From positions 1 through 64,000 of the forward strand of contig CAYLLB010000012.1 of NCBI GenBank assembly GCA_964384215.1: a stretch of DNA of 64,000 nucleotides, written 5' to 3'. Within the stretch, counting starts at the first letter, position 1. Each line of letters starts with the position of its first letter. Positions 1-8,091 of the stretch are shown piece after piece. Under the pieces are notes generated by a model. It was not told where the DNA came from. It made no database searches and worked only from the letters and a program-made list of their open reading frames with translations. Made by a program: the position numbers and the translations under genes. The DNA comes from JAJFUV01 sp964384215. Its GTDB lineage: Bacteria; Acidobacteriota; Terriglobia; Bryobacterales; Bryobacteraceae.

Positions 1-69
1 TAGCTCAGCTGGGAGAGCACGGCGTTCGCAACGCCGGGGTCGTGGGTTCGAATCCCATCTCGTCCACCA
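1..69 (+). tRNA. tRNA-Ala (CGC anticodon), 5' end cut by the window edge
   Basis: The D arm begins at base 1 with TAGCTCAGC. The anticodon stem CGGCG/CGCCG encloses the seven-base loop TTCGCAA, giving anticodon CGC, which reads the alanine codon GCG. The T arm has the GGTTCGAATCC signature. The 3' acceptor strand CTCGTCC is followed by a discriminator A and an encoded CCA. About seven bases of the 5' acceptor strand lie outside the window. Confidence 0.93.
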
Positions 70-100
70 TCCCTCCGGCTCGGCCCAATCTGCTGGTCCG

Positions 101-565
101 TCAGGATCGCGTGGCCAAAACGGAGATCCAGAAGAGTCCCTCAGCACTATCGAAGGCCAGTCGCTCCCTGACTTCCGCGCCACAGACACGGAGGCTGTAG
201 TCGCTCCCGTCCACCACCGAAGGCATGGAAAGCCGGATGCCCTGCGTCAAAACACACTTCAGGTTACCGCCGATCATATTGACCAGTTCTCCGAGTACGT
301 CGCGTACGACGTCGTCCACGGTCTCGGGCGGATCCATCGAGAGGAAGCGGCCCGCGAAGCGGCAAGCCTGCCGCCGGTCACATTCGAGCAGCACTGCTCC
401 GTTCCAATCGCCGGCCAAGTGGACGGCCGACGTCAAGTGATCCGCACTCGGGAACCAGGACGCGCCGGAGCGAGTCGCGTCAAGGCTCATCATCGTCGCG
501 AATACGGACTCTACAATCTGTGCCAGCTCACTTGACAGGATTTGTACGATTATCTCGGATGGCAT
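101..565 (-). CDS. cheX: CheX-like chemotaxis phosphatase
   Basis: A 154-residue protein of the CheC/CheX/FliY phosphatase family, which removes phosphate from CheY~P in the cytoplasm. The hallmark E-x2-N pair is visible in GELVNMIGG (E93, N96), so it looks catalytically competent. I start it at the ATG at 565 because GAAAGGA lies about 8 bases upstream; an in-frame upstream extension would run into cheR and has no family resemblance. It is the last gene of the chemosensory operon, 10 bases after cheR. A phosphatase here implies that CheY phosphorylation must be terminated quickly. Confidence 0.8.
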   Translation of the reverse strand: MPSEIIVQILSSELAQIVESVFATMMSLDATRSGASWFPSADHLTSAVHLAGDWNGAVLLECDRRQACRFAGRFLSMDPPETVDDVVRDVLGELVNMIGGNLKCVLTQGIRLSMPSVVDGSDYSLRVCGAEVRERLAFDSAEGLFWISVLATRS

Positions 566-575
566 ACGTGTCCTT

Positions 576-1397
576 TCACCGGGCGAGGTACACGGTCGCG
601 TTTTCCACAATCTGCTTCTCGAACAACTCCTCAATGCCGAACGCCGTTTCAGCTCCTCCCAACAGCAGCCAGCCGCCCCGGAAAAGTGTCCCGTGCAGCT
701 CTCTCAGAATCCGGAGCTTGGTTTCGGCATCGAAATAGATCAGGACGTTGCGGCAGAACACGAGGTCGAAGGGCCCGAGTGCGCGCATGCTGGCACGCAG
801 GTCAATCGTCTCGAAATTCGCCATCCGTCGCACCTGGTCGCTTAACTGCCAATCCACGCCCGAACGCCGGAAGTACTTGACGAGGAGAGCCGCCGGCAAA
901 CCCCGATTCACCTCGATTTGCTGGTACTTTCCGGATCTGGCACGGTCGAGAACCTGCGACGAAAAGTCCGTGCCCAGAATCTGAGTATTCCAGTCTCCCA
1001 AGCCTTCTTCGAGCAGTAGCATGGCCAGGCTGTAAGCTTCCTGCCCCGTCGAGGCGGCGGCCGACCAGAACCGCAACTTCTTCGTGTCCTGGCGCTCCTT
1101 CTTGAGCCGTGGCAAGAGAATAGACTGGATGGCCTTGTAGTGGGCGGGATCGCGGAAGAAGTAAGTCTCGTTGGTGGTCATGGCCTCGACTACCTGGCGG
1201 CCGATCCCGGCCTCCCGCGTCGCCAGCATCAGCGCACACAAGTCATTGATCGAATTGAGGCCCAGTTGCCGGACGATCGGCGTCAGACGGCTTTCGAAGA
1301 GATAATCCTTGCCATCCTCAAGTACGATGCCCGCCTGGGAATACACATGCTGCTGGAGGAACCGGTAGTTCTCTGTGTAAATCTCCACTGTGTGCAT
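576..1397 (-). CDS. cheR: Chemotaxis protein methyltransferase CheR
   Basis: A 273-residue S-adenosylmethionine-dependent methyltransferase that methylates glutamates on chemoreceptors for adaptation. The N-terminal alpha-helical domain carries TTNETYFFRD. The Rossmann domain follows, with FWSAAASTGQEAYS as the SAM-binding loop and DLVFCRNVLIYFD near the active site. Length and domain order are those of ordinary CheR, with no TPR extension. It sits 10 bases downstream of cheB, its functional antagonist, and 10 bases upstream of cheX. Confidence 0.95.
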   Translation of the reverse strand: MHTVEIYTENYRFLQQHVYSQAGIVLEDGKDYLFESRLTPIVRQLGLNSINDLCALMLATREAGIGRQVVEAMTTNETYFFRDPAHYKAIQSILLPRLKKERQDTKKLRFWSAAASTGQEAYSLAMLLLEEGLGDWNTQILGTDFSSQVLDRARSGKYQQIEVNRGLPAALLVKYFRRSGVDWQLSDQVRRMANFETIDLRASMRALGPFDLVFCRNVLIYFDAETKLRILRELHGTLFRGGWLLLGGAETAFGIEELFEKQIVENATVYLAR

Positions 1398-1407
1398 CCG
1401 AATCCCC

Positions 1408-2505
1408 TTAGGCTTGCGCCGCCATGCGCAGGATTTCCGGCACTACTTGGTCAAGAGGCAGCACGCGGTCCGCGAGACCAGCGTTGACCACGGCACCGGG
1501 CATCCCCCAAACCACGCTCGAGGCTTCATCCTGTGCCACGACTCTCGCTCCATACGCCTTGAGAATCTGTGTGCCGCGTAAACCGTCCTGCCCCATGCCC
1601 GTCAGGATCGTCGCGATGACGGCGCCGCCATAGATCTCGCCCACCGATGCAAACAGCGCGTCCACCGCAGGGCGGCAGGAGTTCAGCGGCGGCGATTTGT
1701 CCAGGTGCACGGACACCCGGCCGCCATTGGAGGCGACCTTCATGTGAAAATCGCCGGGGGCGATAAGAATACTCCCCGGAGCCACCGGCCTGCCCTCCTC
1801 CGCTTCTTCGACCAGCAGTTGGCAGGTAGTGCGAAGGCGCTCGGCCAGCAGCCGGGTAAAGAGAGGCGGCATATGTTGCACCACCAGAATCGGCAGCGGG
1901 AACCCGGCTGGAAACTCCGGGAGAACCCTGCCCAGGGCCGTCGGCCCCCCGGTTGAGACACCGACCACCACCACCCTTGGCGGGATCTTCACAATCTGCC
2001 GCATGGGCATCGCCGTCGGGATAGGTGCCGGTTCCGGCGGCGCCTCCGCACACCTCGGCGCCGAAAGGTGAAAGAACTGCCGAATCTTTGGGACCAGTTC
2101 TTCCCGCAATCGGACCATCGAGCGATCCAGCGACCCTTCGTTGGAGGCCTTGGTAACGTAGTCGTCGGCCCCAAGACTCAGCGCCTCCAATGTAACCGCC
2201 GCCCCGCGGTCCGTAAGCGTGCTGAACATGATCACGCGGAGTTGCGGGTACTCCCGCCGTATCCGCCTCAGCATCTCCAGCCCGTCCATCTCCGGCATTT
2301 CGATGTCCAAGGTGACAACGTCGGGATTCAACTGCGGGATTCGTTGGAGCCCGATCACGCCGTTGGCTGCCGTCCCCACAACCTTGATTTCGGGATCCTG
2401 CTCGAGAGCATGCGTGACCAAGCGCCGGATGACCACCGAATCGTCCACCACCAGCACGCGGATCTGTTCTCCAGGTTGGAGCAGTCTCTTGTTTACTGCC
2501 GGCAT
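1408..2505 (-). CDS. cheB: Chemotaxis response regulator protein-glutamate methylesterase CheB
   Basis: A 365-residue two-domain enzyme that removes receptor methyl groups. The N-terminal receiver has the acidic pair D21-D22, phospho-acceptor D67 in TLDIEMP and K119, so it should be activated by CheA. The C-terminal esterase has the catalytic triad S184 (GVSTGG), H211 (VVQHMPP) and D307 (GMGQDG), joined by a proline/alanine-rich linker around residues 150-168. I choose the ATG at 2505 because AGGGGAG lies 8 bases upstream; a longer start seven codons earlier would overlap the end of cheY. Confidence 0.95.
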   Translation of the reverse strand: MPAVNKRLLQPGEQIRVLVVDDSVVIRRLVTHALEQDPEIKVVGTAANGVIGLQRIPQLNPDVVTLDIEMPEMDGLEMLRRIRREYPQLRVIMFSTLTDRGAAVTLEALSLGADDYVTKASNEGSLDRSMVRLREELVPKIRQFFHLSAPRCAEAPPEPAPIPTAMPMRQIVKIPPRVVVVGVSTGGPTALGRVLPEFPAGFPLPILVVQHMPPLFTRLLAERLRTTCQLLVEEAEEGRPVAPGSILIAPGDFHMKVASNGGRVSVHLDKSPPLNSCRPAVDALFASVGEIYGGAVIATILTGMGQDGLRGTQILKAYGARVVAQDEASSVVWGMPGAVVNAGLADRVLPLDQVVPEILRMAAQA

Positions 2506-2516
2506 GGCGTGCTCCC

Positions 2517-2891
2517 CTAAGGACAAACTCCAGCAAGACGAAGCTTCTCCACCAGGATTTCCTTCGTGAACGGCTTCATGACATATTCGTTGGCGCCCGC
2601 CTCCAAAGCTGCCGCCATCTGGGTCAACTCCGTCTCGGTGGTCACCATGACTACCACCAGTGAGGACAACTCCGGCATCTGGCGCAGCCGCTTCAGCAAC
2701 TCCAGCCCATTTACCTCGGGCATATTCCAGTCCGCCAGTACCAGCCTCACTACCGCTTTCTCGCCTTCCATCACTTCCAAGGCTTCCCTTCCGTTGGCAG
2801 CCTCGCTCACCTCGTAACCCAGTTCCTTCAAAATCCTGGCAAGGATCATCCGGACGGCCCGCGAATCGTCCACAACGAGTGCTTTGGGCAT
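2517..2891 (-). CDS. cheY: CheY-like single-domain response regulator
   Basis: A 124-residue stand-alone receiver domain. All functional positions are present: D8-D9, phospho-acceptor D54 in LADWNMP, threonines at 84-85 and K106 in VMKPF. It is the likely diffusible output of the CheA in this operon and the substrate of the CheX phosphatase encoded three genes downstream. It lies 85 bases after the receptor gene and 11 bases before cheB. Confidence 0.92.
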   Translation of the reverse strand: MPKALVVDDSRAVRMILARILKELGYEVSEAANGREALEVMEGEKAVVRLVLADWNMPEVNGLELLKRLRQMPELSSLVVVMVTTETELTQMAAALEAGANEYVMKPFTKEILVEKLRLAGVCP

Positions 2892-2976
2892 CAGTTCACC
2901 TGTATTCCTTGACCGTGCCAGAGGGCCCGGCAGCGCGAGAACCGCAGCCGGGCCCAGGCACAGTCCATTGATCGGG

Positions 2977-4692
2977 TTAGAACTTAAACTTCGCGATCAC
3001 CATCTGCAGCCGGGCCGCCATCTGGCTCAGTTCCTGCGATGCCTTCTGCGTCTCGTTGGCGCCTTGCGTGGTGTCCTTCGCCGCCACCGCGACGCCGCCG
3101 ATGTTCTTGGCGATGTCGCCGACACCCTTGGCTGCTTCGGCCACGCTACGGCCGATCTCGCTGGTGGTCACCGTCTGCTCTTCCACCGCCGACGCGATGC
3201 TGTTGGAGATGTCGTTGATCTGGTTGATGATGGAGCCGATCTCCTCGATCGCCGTCACCGCCCCCTTCGTGTCCCCCTGAATCGCCTCGATCTTCCGGCC
3301 GATCTCCTCGGTGGCCTTGGCGGTCTGCTTGGCCAGTTCCTTCACCTCGTTGGCTACCACCGCGAAGCCCTTGCCGGCTTCACCGGCTCGGGCCGCTTCG
3401 ATGGTCGCATTGAGGGCCAGCAGATTCGTTTGCTGCGCGATCGAGGTAATCACCTTGATGACGTTGCCGATCTCCTGGCTGGACTCGCCCAGCTTCCTGA
3501 CGGTCTCATTGGTGGAATGCGCCACGTTGACCGCGTTCTTGGCAACGCGCGCGGATTCGTTGGCGTGCTTGGCGATCTCGCGGATGGAAGCCTGCATCTG
3601 CTCGGAAGCCGAAGCCACCGAAGAGACGTTCTTGGAAACCTGCTCGCTGGCCGCCGAAACTACGTTGGCCTGCGTGGCGGTCTCTTCGGCGTTCCCCGCC
3701 ATCTGGTGGCTCACGGCCATCAACTCTTCCGAGGAGGTGGCCACTGCGGTGGCGCTCTGCGAGGCGGCCTTCAACGGCTCCGTTACCTCGTCCAGAGTTT
3801 TGTTTATGCCCTCGATGACCTTGCGGAATTCGCCGTGGTGGCGGCTGGCGTCGGCGCGCAGACCCACCTGGCCGTCTGCTGCCGCCTTAGCCAGCATGTC
3901 GGCGTCGGCCACCAGCGTCTTGAGGTTTTCCATCATGAGTACGATGGCTGGTATCACTTCGTCGTGCTCGGANNNNNNNNNNNNNNNNNNNNNNNNNNNN
4001 NNNNNNNNNNNNNNNNNNNNNNNNNNNNNNNNNNNNNNNNNNNNNNNNNNNNNNNNNNNNNNNNNNNNNNNNGGTATCACTTCGTCGTGCTCGGAACGGC
4101 GTCCTATTCGTTTGAGTTCGGCAAGCTGGCTAAAGTCTCCTACCGCAACCTTCTTGAAGTTATTGACGATGCTGATCACACGCTGTTGCGTCGCATTGAC
4201 CGCAGCCGCCAGTTCCGCGTAGATGCCTGCGTAGTGTCCCTCAACGGGTTTGCTGAGATCGTTGACCGCCATCTTCTGCAGAACCGCGTTTGCCTCCAGC
4301 AACCCGTCCAACCCGTCAATGCAGGCATTCAGGTCGTTCACGACGGTGTTGAAATCACCGTTAAAACTGCCGGTAATCTTGGGCGGGACCTCGCCCTTTG
4401 CCATGCGAGCCGTACACTCGGCGGCCACCTTCAGCGGGCCGACCACGGAATCCAGAATCCCGTTCAACGTATCCACAATCCGGCGTTCGCCACCCTCGAA
4501 CGCATCGGCGCGCACCCGCTCCGCGAGGCGGCCTTGCTCGAAGGCGGAGGCCACCCTCAGGATCTCTGCCTCAAGGCGCCCCCTTTGCGGCACGTCCACG
4601 GCACGAGATGTTGGACGACCTGAAACGGCGATGCCCGTGGATCGCTTCCGACCGGTGTCGACGCGCCGGCCATTGTTCGCTTGCTTTGCCAT
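2977..4692 (-). CDS. Soluble methyl-accepting chemotaxis protein with HAMP-like segments, interrupted by an assembly gap
   Basis: As written, 571 residues including 100 N; the true protein is probably 530 residues (see gap entry). No transmembrane segment or signal peptide is visible, so the receptor should be cytoplasmic. Residues about 30-200 look like repeated HAMP-type helices (for example LNGILDSVVGPLKVAAE, AAAVNATQQRVISI). The C-terminal part is the antiparallel signalling coiled coil with the hairpin tip QQTNLLALNATIEAARAGE and GFAVVANEV. The ATG at 4692 is preferred over one two codons upstream because AAGGAG then has a 7-base spacing. It lies between cheW and cheY. What it senses cannot be read from the sequence. 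Confidence 0.9.
   Translation of the reverse strand: MAKQANNGRRVDTGRKRSTGIAVSGRPTSRAVDVPQRGRLEAEILRVASAFEQGRLAERVRADAFEGGERRIVDTLNGILDSVVGPLKVAAECTARMAKGEVPPKITGSFNGDFNTVVNDLNACIDGLDGLLEANAVLQKMAVNDLSKPVEGHYAGIYAELAAAVNATQQRVISIVNNFKKVAVGDFSQLAELKRIGRRSEHDEVIXXXXXXXXXXXXXXXXXXXXXXXXXXXXXXXXXXSEHDEVIPAIVLMMENLKTLVADADMLAKAAADGQVGLRADASRHHGEFRKVIEGINKTLDEVTEPLKAASQSATAVATSSEELMAVSHQMAGNAEETATQANVVSAASEQVSKNVSSVASASEQMQASIREIAKHANESARVAKNAVNVAHSTNETVRKLGESSQEIGNVIKVITSIAQQTNLLALNATIEAARAGEAGKGFAVVANEVKELAKQTAKATEEIGRKIEAIQGDTKGAVTAIEEIGSIINQINDISNSIASAVEEQTVTTSEIGRSVAEAAKGVGDIAKNIGGVAVAAKDTTQGANETQKASQELSQMAARLQMVIAKFKF
3950..4095. repeat. 23-bp exact direct repeat flanking the N gap (3950-3972 and 4073-4095)
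   Basis: The same 23 bases, starting GGTATCACTTCG and ending TGCTCGGA, lie on both sides of the gap. Removing one copy plus the N run deletes 123 bases, exactly 41 codons, and restores an uninterrupted receptor frame reading RSEHDEVIPAIV. The repeat is therefore probably an assembly artefact. Confidence 0.85.
3973..4072. other. Scaffold gap of exactly 100 N
   Basis: A run of 100 N, the conventional placeholder for a gap of unknown size. It falls inside the receptor gene. The 23 bases before it are repeated exactly after it, which suggests overlapping contig ends and no missing sequence. Confidence 0.98.
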
Positions 4693-4845
4693 TCTCATTC
4701 TCCTTGTAGTCCGATTGTTTTACTCAGGCCGTCAAGGGCACCGAGTTTTGGTTCCGTTCTCTCCGTCTTCCGGCCGGCATGCGAAGGACAAGATCAAGAC
4801 CGCCTGCCTCCGGCGCATCGACGGTTGCCGGAATGCCCCGCCTGG

Positions 4846-5346
4846 TCATGCCGGACACCGTGCCTGCACTGAGTTACCGCCGATGGTGAGATCCACCGTG
4901 CGATCCGTATCGAGAACCAGGAGCAGCCTGTCTTTCAGCTTGTAAATACCGCGGATTAGCTCACGCGCCGCGGGAAGGAGGTTTTCCGGGGGCCGTTCGT
5001 AGGTCGCCGGGTCCGCGTCCATCACGTCTCCGATCTCGTCCACCAGCAGGCTGATGGCGCCGTCCTCGGTCCGGACCACCATATTCATGGGAGTCTGCTC
5101 GCCGGCGCGCGGCGGCAGCCCGAGCCGCCTTCGCATGTCGATGGCGGGCACGATCTGGCCGCGCAGGTTGATCAGGCCTTCGATCACTTCCGGCGCCTGC
5201 GGCACGCGAGTCATGTGTTGAAAGCACAGCACCTCCTGAACCCGGAGGACGTCCACACCGAAAAACAGGTCCCCCACGAAAAACGTGGAGAACTGTCCGC
5301 CGGCCTGCGCGGACTCTGTCTTTGAAGCCGCTATGTCGGTTGCCAT
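4846..5346 (-). CDS. cheW: CheW chemotaxis coupling protein
   Basis: A 166-residue protein with a single CheW domain of two SH3-like barrels, which links receptors to CheA. Family landmarks are FGVDVLRVQEV, VIEGLINLRGQIVPAID and LLVDEIGDV. An unusual C-terminal extension after about residue 150 (VDLTIGGNSVQARCPA) is short and unstructured. The start lies 3 bases after the cheA stop, so the two are probably translated together. CheA carries two CheW-like domains of its own, so this protein would complete receptor-kinase rings. Confidence 0.92.
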   Translation of the reverse strand: MATDIAASKTESAQAGGQFSTFFVGDLFFGVDVLRVQEVLCFQHMTRVPQAPEVIEGLINLRGQIVPAIDMRRRLGLPPRAGEQTPMNMVVRTEDGAISLLVDEIGDVMDADPATYERPPENLLPAARELIRGIYKLKDRLLLVLDTDRTVDLTIGGNSVQARCPA

Positions 5347-5349
5347 CGC

Positions 5350-7887
5350 CTATCTCTCCTCTCCCACTTCGACCGGCGCCGTCTCGCTTCCGGCCAGATG
5401 CGTGGCCAGCCGCGCCACGGATTTGAGCATCGCCTCCTGGTCGAATTTCACCTGGCAATCCTCGAAATCCGCCGGCTGGCCGGCTTGTGACCGCATCTGT
5501 TCGACCGAGTCCACCAGCACCAACAGGGGAATGCCTTTCCACTCCGGCCGGCCGCGCATCGCCGAGAGCAACTTGGCGCTGCCACCGGGCGGAAGATCCA
5601 ACGCCGCCACCGCAATGTCCACCGGTTGCTGTTCCAGAGTTCGGACTGCCTCCTCAAGGGTTCCGGCCTCGACCACCCGGTAGCCTGCCATGTCCAGGCC
5701 GCTGCGGATCAGGCCGCGCGAGAACGCCGAAGCTTCCGCCAGGAGCACCCGCTTGCCGTTTGCGGACTTGACGGTGGCTTGAAACCAATCCGCCGCAGCC
5801 ACCCGGAGGACATAGTTCAGATCCAGGAAATCCGCCACATGCTTCCCTACCACCGCGGAACCGAGCAGGCCCTTGCGACTGGTCTTCTGGTGCACCGTGA
5901 CCGCCTCTTCCGCGACATCCAGGATCTGGTCGATCATCAGGCCCACGCTGCGGTCTCCGTCGTTGAACACGATGACCTGTACCTGGCCGGCCGTCTCGAC
6001 CTGCGGCGAACCAGGTTCCAGTACCTCGTGGAGAGGCACCAACAGGAGAATCTGGTCCCGGTATTGCACCACCTGGCGTCCGCCCGCTTTCTCAATAGAG
6101 GAGCGGGGAAACTCCTCGATCCTGGCCACCATCGAAAGCGGGACGGCCAGCCGTTTGAAGGAGCCCGCCCCGAACAGAAGCAGCCGCTGCTTCTCGTCCC
6201 CGGCTTGCGTCTTTTGTTGCACTGCCGTGCGTACTTGTTCACGCGATTCCGTCAGGACGCCCGATTGCTGGCCGATGCCCAGGACGTCCAGGATGAGGGC
6301 CACCCGGCCGTCGCCCATGATCGTTGCGCCGGCGTACACGGAGAGTCCTTTCAGCTGCTCGCCCAAGGGCTTGACCACGATTTCCTGGGTATCGTTGATC
6401 CCGTCCACCACCAGCCCGAACTGCCGGTCTTCGGCCTGCAGAACCACCATATTGACCGCATCGGCCTGGCCGGCCGGCTCGAGCCCCAGCACCCGGCTGA
6501 GATAGGCGATGGGCAGCAGACTTCCGCGCCGCCGGTACACGGGAGTCCCATGAACGTGCTCGATGTGCTTCTCTTTAGAGTCCCCTTCAAGGCGGATGAG
6601 TTCGATCAGGCTCACCTGGGGGATGACGAAGCGCTCCCCTCCGCTTGTCACCACGAGTCCCGGAATGATAGCCAGGGTGAGTGGGATCTTCAGCTTGATC
6701 GTGGTGCCTTCGCCGAGCCGGCTGACAATATCGACGACCCCACCGATCTTCTCGATGTGGGACTTCACTACGTCCATGCCAACACCGCGTCCGGACACGT
6801 TGCTGACGCTCTTCGCCATCGAGAATCCAGGCACGAAGATCAGGTTCAGCGCCTCCCGCTCACTCAGTTTCTCGATTTGCTCGGGCCGCAAGAGCCCGTT
6901 CTCGAGGGCTTTCTGCTTGACCCGGGCGACATCGATCCCCGCCCCGTCGTCCCTGATTTCGATGTTGACCTGCCCGCCCTCGTGATAGGCGTGCAGAGCC
7001 AGTCTTCCCTCGGGCGGTTTGCCCAGCCGCGCGCGAACGTCCGGGGGTTCGATGCCGTGATCGCACGAGTTCCGCACCATATGCAACAGCGGATCCTTGA
7101 TGGCCTCGATGATGGTGCGGTCGAGTTCTGTGCCGGCGCCTTCCATCTCCAGCCTGATCTGCTTGCCGAGCGCCACCGACACATCCCGCACAACCCGGGG
7201 GAACTTGTTCCAGACCACGCCGATGGGCTGCATGCGCGTCTTCATGACGCCTCCCTGCAACTCGGTAGTGATCAGGTTCAGGCGCTGTGAGGTCCCGTTG
7301 AGAGAGGCATCCTCCCGCTCGGTGTTGAATTGGAGAATCTGGTTGCGGATCAAAACCAGCTCTCCGACCAGATCCATAAGCTTGTCCAACAGCCCTACGC
7401 CGACCCGCACGGTGGAGTCCGCCACCGCGGTGGACTTCGCGGAGTCTTCTTCCGGCTTCGCGCCTTCGGGGTGTTCAGCGGCAGGCGCGGGAGCGGCCGT
7501 ACCCTGCGCAGCCGACTTCAGACGTTCGACCAATTCTTCAAACCGGTCGGGACCTTCTTCGCCGGTGGATTCGATCGCGCCGAGCACCTTTCGCGTGGCA
7601 TCCACCGTCGTTAGAATCATGGAAACCAGCTCCGGAGTGAGTTCCCGTTGCCCGTCGCGCAGTTGACTCAACAGGTTCTCCGCCTGGTGGGAAATCCCTT
7701 CGAGAGTCGAGAACCCCAGGAAGCCGCAAGTGCCCTTGATGGTGTGCATCGTGCGAAAGATGCTGGCCAGCAGTTCCGCATCCTTGGGCCGCTTCTCGAG
7801 TTCGACAAGCTCCTGATCCAGTCGCGAGAGATTGTCGTAACTCTCGACGAGGAATTCCCGGATCACTTCCTGATCTTGATCCTGCAT
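5350..7887 (-). CDS. cheA: Chemotaxis histidine kinase CheA with two CheW-like domains and a degenerate receiver
   Basis: An 845-residue kinase. Domains in order: HPt (about 1-105) with phospho-His H48 in RTMHTIKGT; a Pro/Ala/Glu-rich linker; dimerisation helices (about 160-220); HATPase with N-box HMVRNSCDHG, G1 DDGAGID and G2 GRGVGMDV; CheW-like domain 1 (about 400-535); CheW-like domain 2 (about 566-700); and a C-terminal receiver-like domain (about 712-830). The receiver lacks its acidic pair (LLAEAS) and phospho-acceptor (an alanine in AALDLPP). The P2 domain that binds CheY in enteric CheA is not obvious. I use the ATG at 7887, with GGAGAAG 8 bases upstream. It is the first gene of the operon. 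Confidence 0.95.
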   Translation of the reverse strand: MQDQDQEVIREFLVESYDNLSRLDQELVELEKRPKDAELLASIFRTMHTIKGTCGFLGFSTLEGISHQAENLLSQLRDGQRELTPELVSMILTTVDATRKVLGAIESTGEEGPDRFEELVERLKSAAQGTAAPAPAAEHPEGAKPEEDSAKSTAVADSTVRVGVGLLDKLMDLVGELVLIRNQILQFNTEREDASLNGTSQRLNLITTELQGGVMKTRMQPIGVVWNKFPRVVRDVSVALGKQIRLEMEGAGTELDRTIIEAIKDPLLHMVRNSCDHGIEPPDVRARLGKPPEGRLALHAYHEGGQVNIEIRDDGAGIDVARVKQKALENGLLRPEQIEKLSEREALNLIFVPGFSMAKSVSNVSGRGVGMDVVKSHIEKIGGVVDIVSRLGEGTTIKLKIPLTLAIIPGLVVTSGGERFVIPQVSLIELIRLEGDSKEKHIEHVHGTPVYRRRGSLLPIAYLSRVLGLEPAGQADAVNMVVLQAEDRQFGLVVDGINDTQEIVVKPLGEQLKGLSVYAGATIMGDGRVALILDVLGIGQQSGVLTESREQVRTAVQQKTQAGDEKQRLLLFGAGSFKRLAVPLSMVARIEEFPRSSIEKAGGRQVVQYRDQILLLVPLHEVLEPGSPQVETAGQVQVIVFNDGDRSVGLMIDQILDVAEEAVTVHQKTSRKGLLGSAVVGKHVADFLDLNYVLRVAAADWFQATVKSANGKRVLLAEASAFSRGLIRSGLDMAGYRVVEAGTLEEAVRTLEQQPVDIAVAALDLPPGGSAKLLSAMRGRPEWKGIPLLVLVDSVEQMRSQAGQPADFEDCQVKFDQEAMLKSVARLATHLAGSETAPVEVGEER

Positions 7888-8091
7888 GTGCGTCTTCTCC
7901 AAAGGGCGGAAACACTCCCCTGCCGATTCGTTCGTGTATGGATACCGCCCGGTTTTCACGTCTGCGTGCGACGTTGTCGGCGGCGGCGAGGCTGCGTGCA
8001 GCGACGCTCCAGGGTTCTTATCGACTAGGGAGTGAAAACCTTACATATCTCTCTGTTTGGAGCAGGAATACGCGTGGAGCGGGGAATCCGC
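7888..8091. other. Intergenic region upstream of cheA
   Basis: 204 bases between the end of the nucleoside salvage operon and cheA, both on the minus strand, so the cheA promoter should be here. On the minus strand I see GTCGATAA (8018-8025) with TAAG 14 bases upstream. This resembles, imperfectly, the sigma-28 consensus TAAA-N15-GCCGATAA used by chemotaxis genes. No strong sigma-70 promoter or U-tract terminator was seen. Confidence 0.3.

Noticed and set aside
2884..4623. Long plus-strand frame across the receptor gene
   Set aside because: It is antisense to the receptor. The receptor has clear family motifs; the plus frame is low-complexity and has none.
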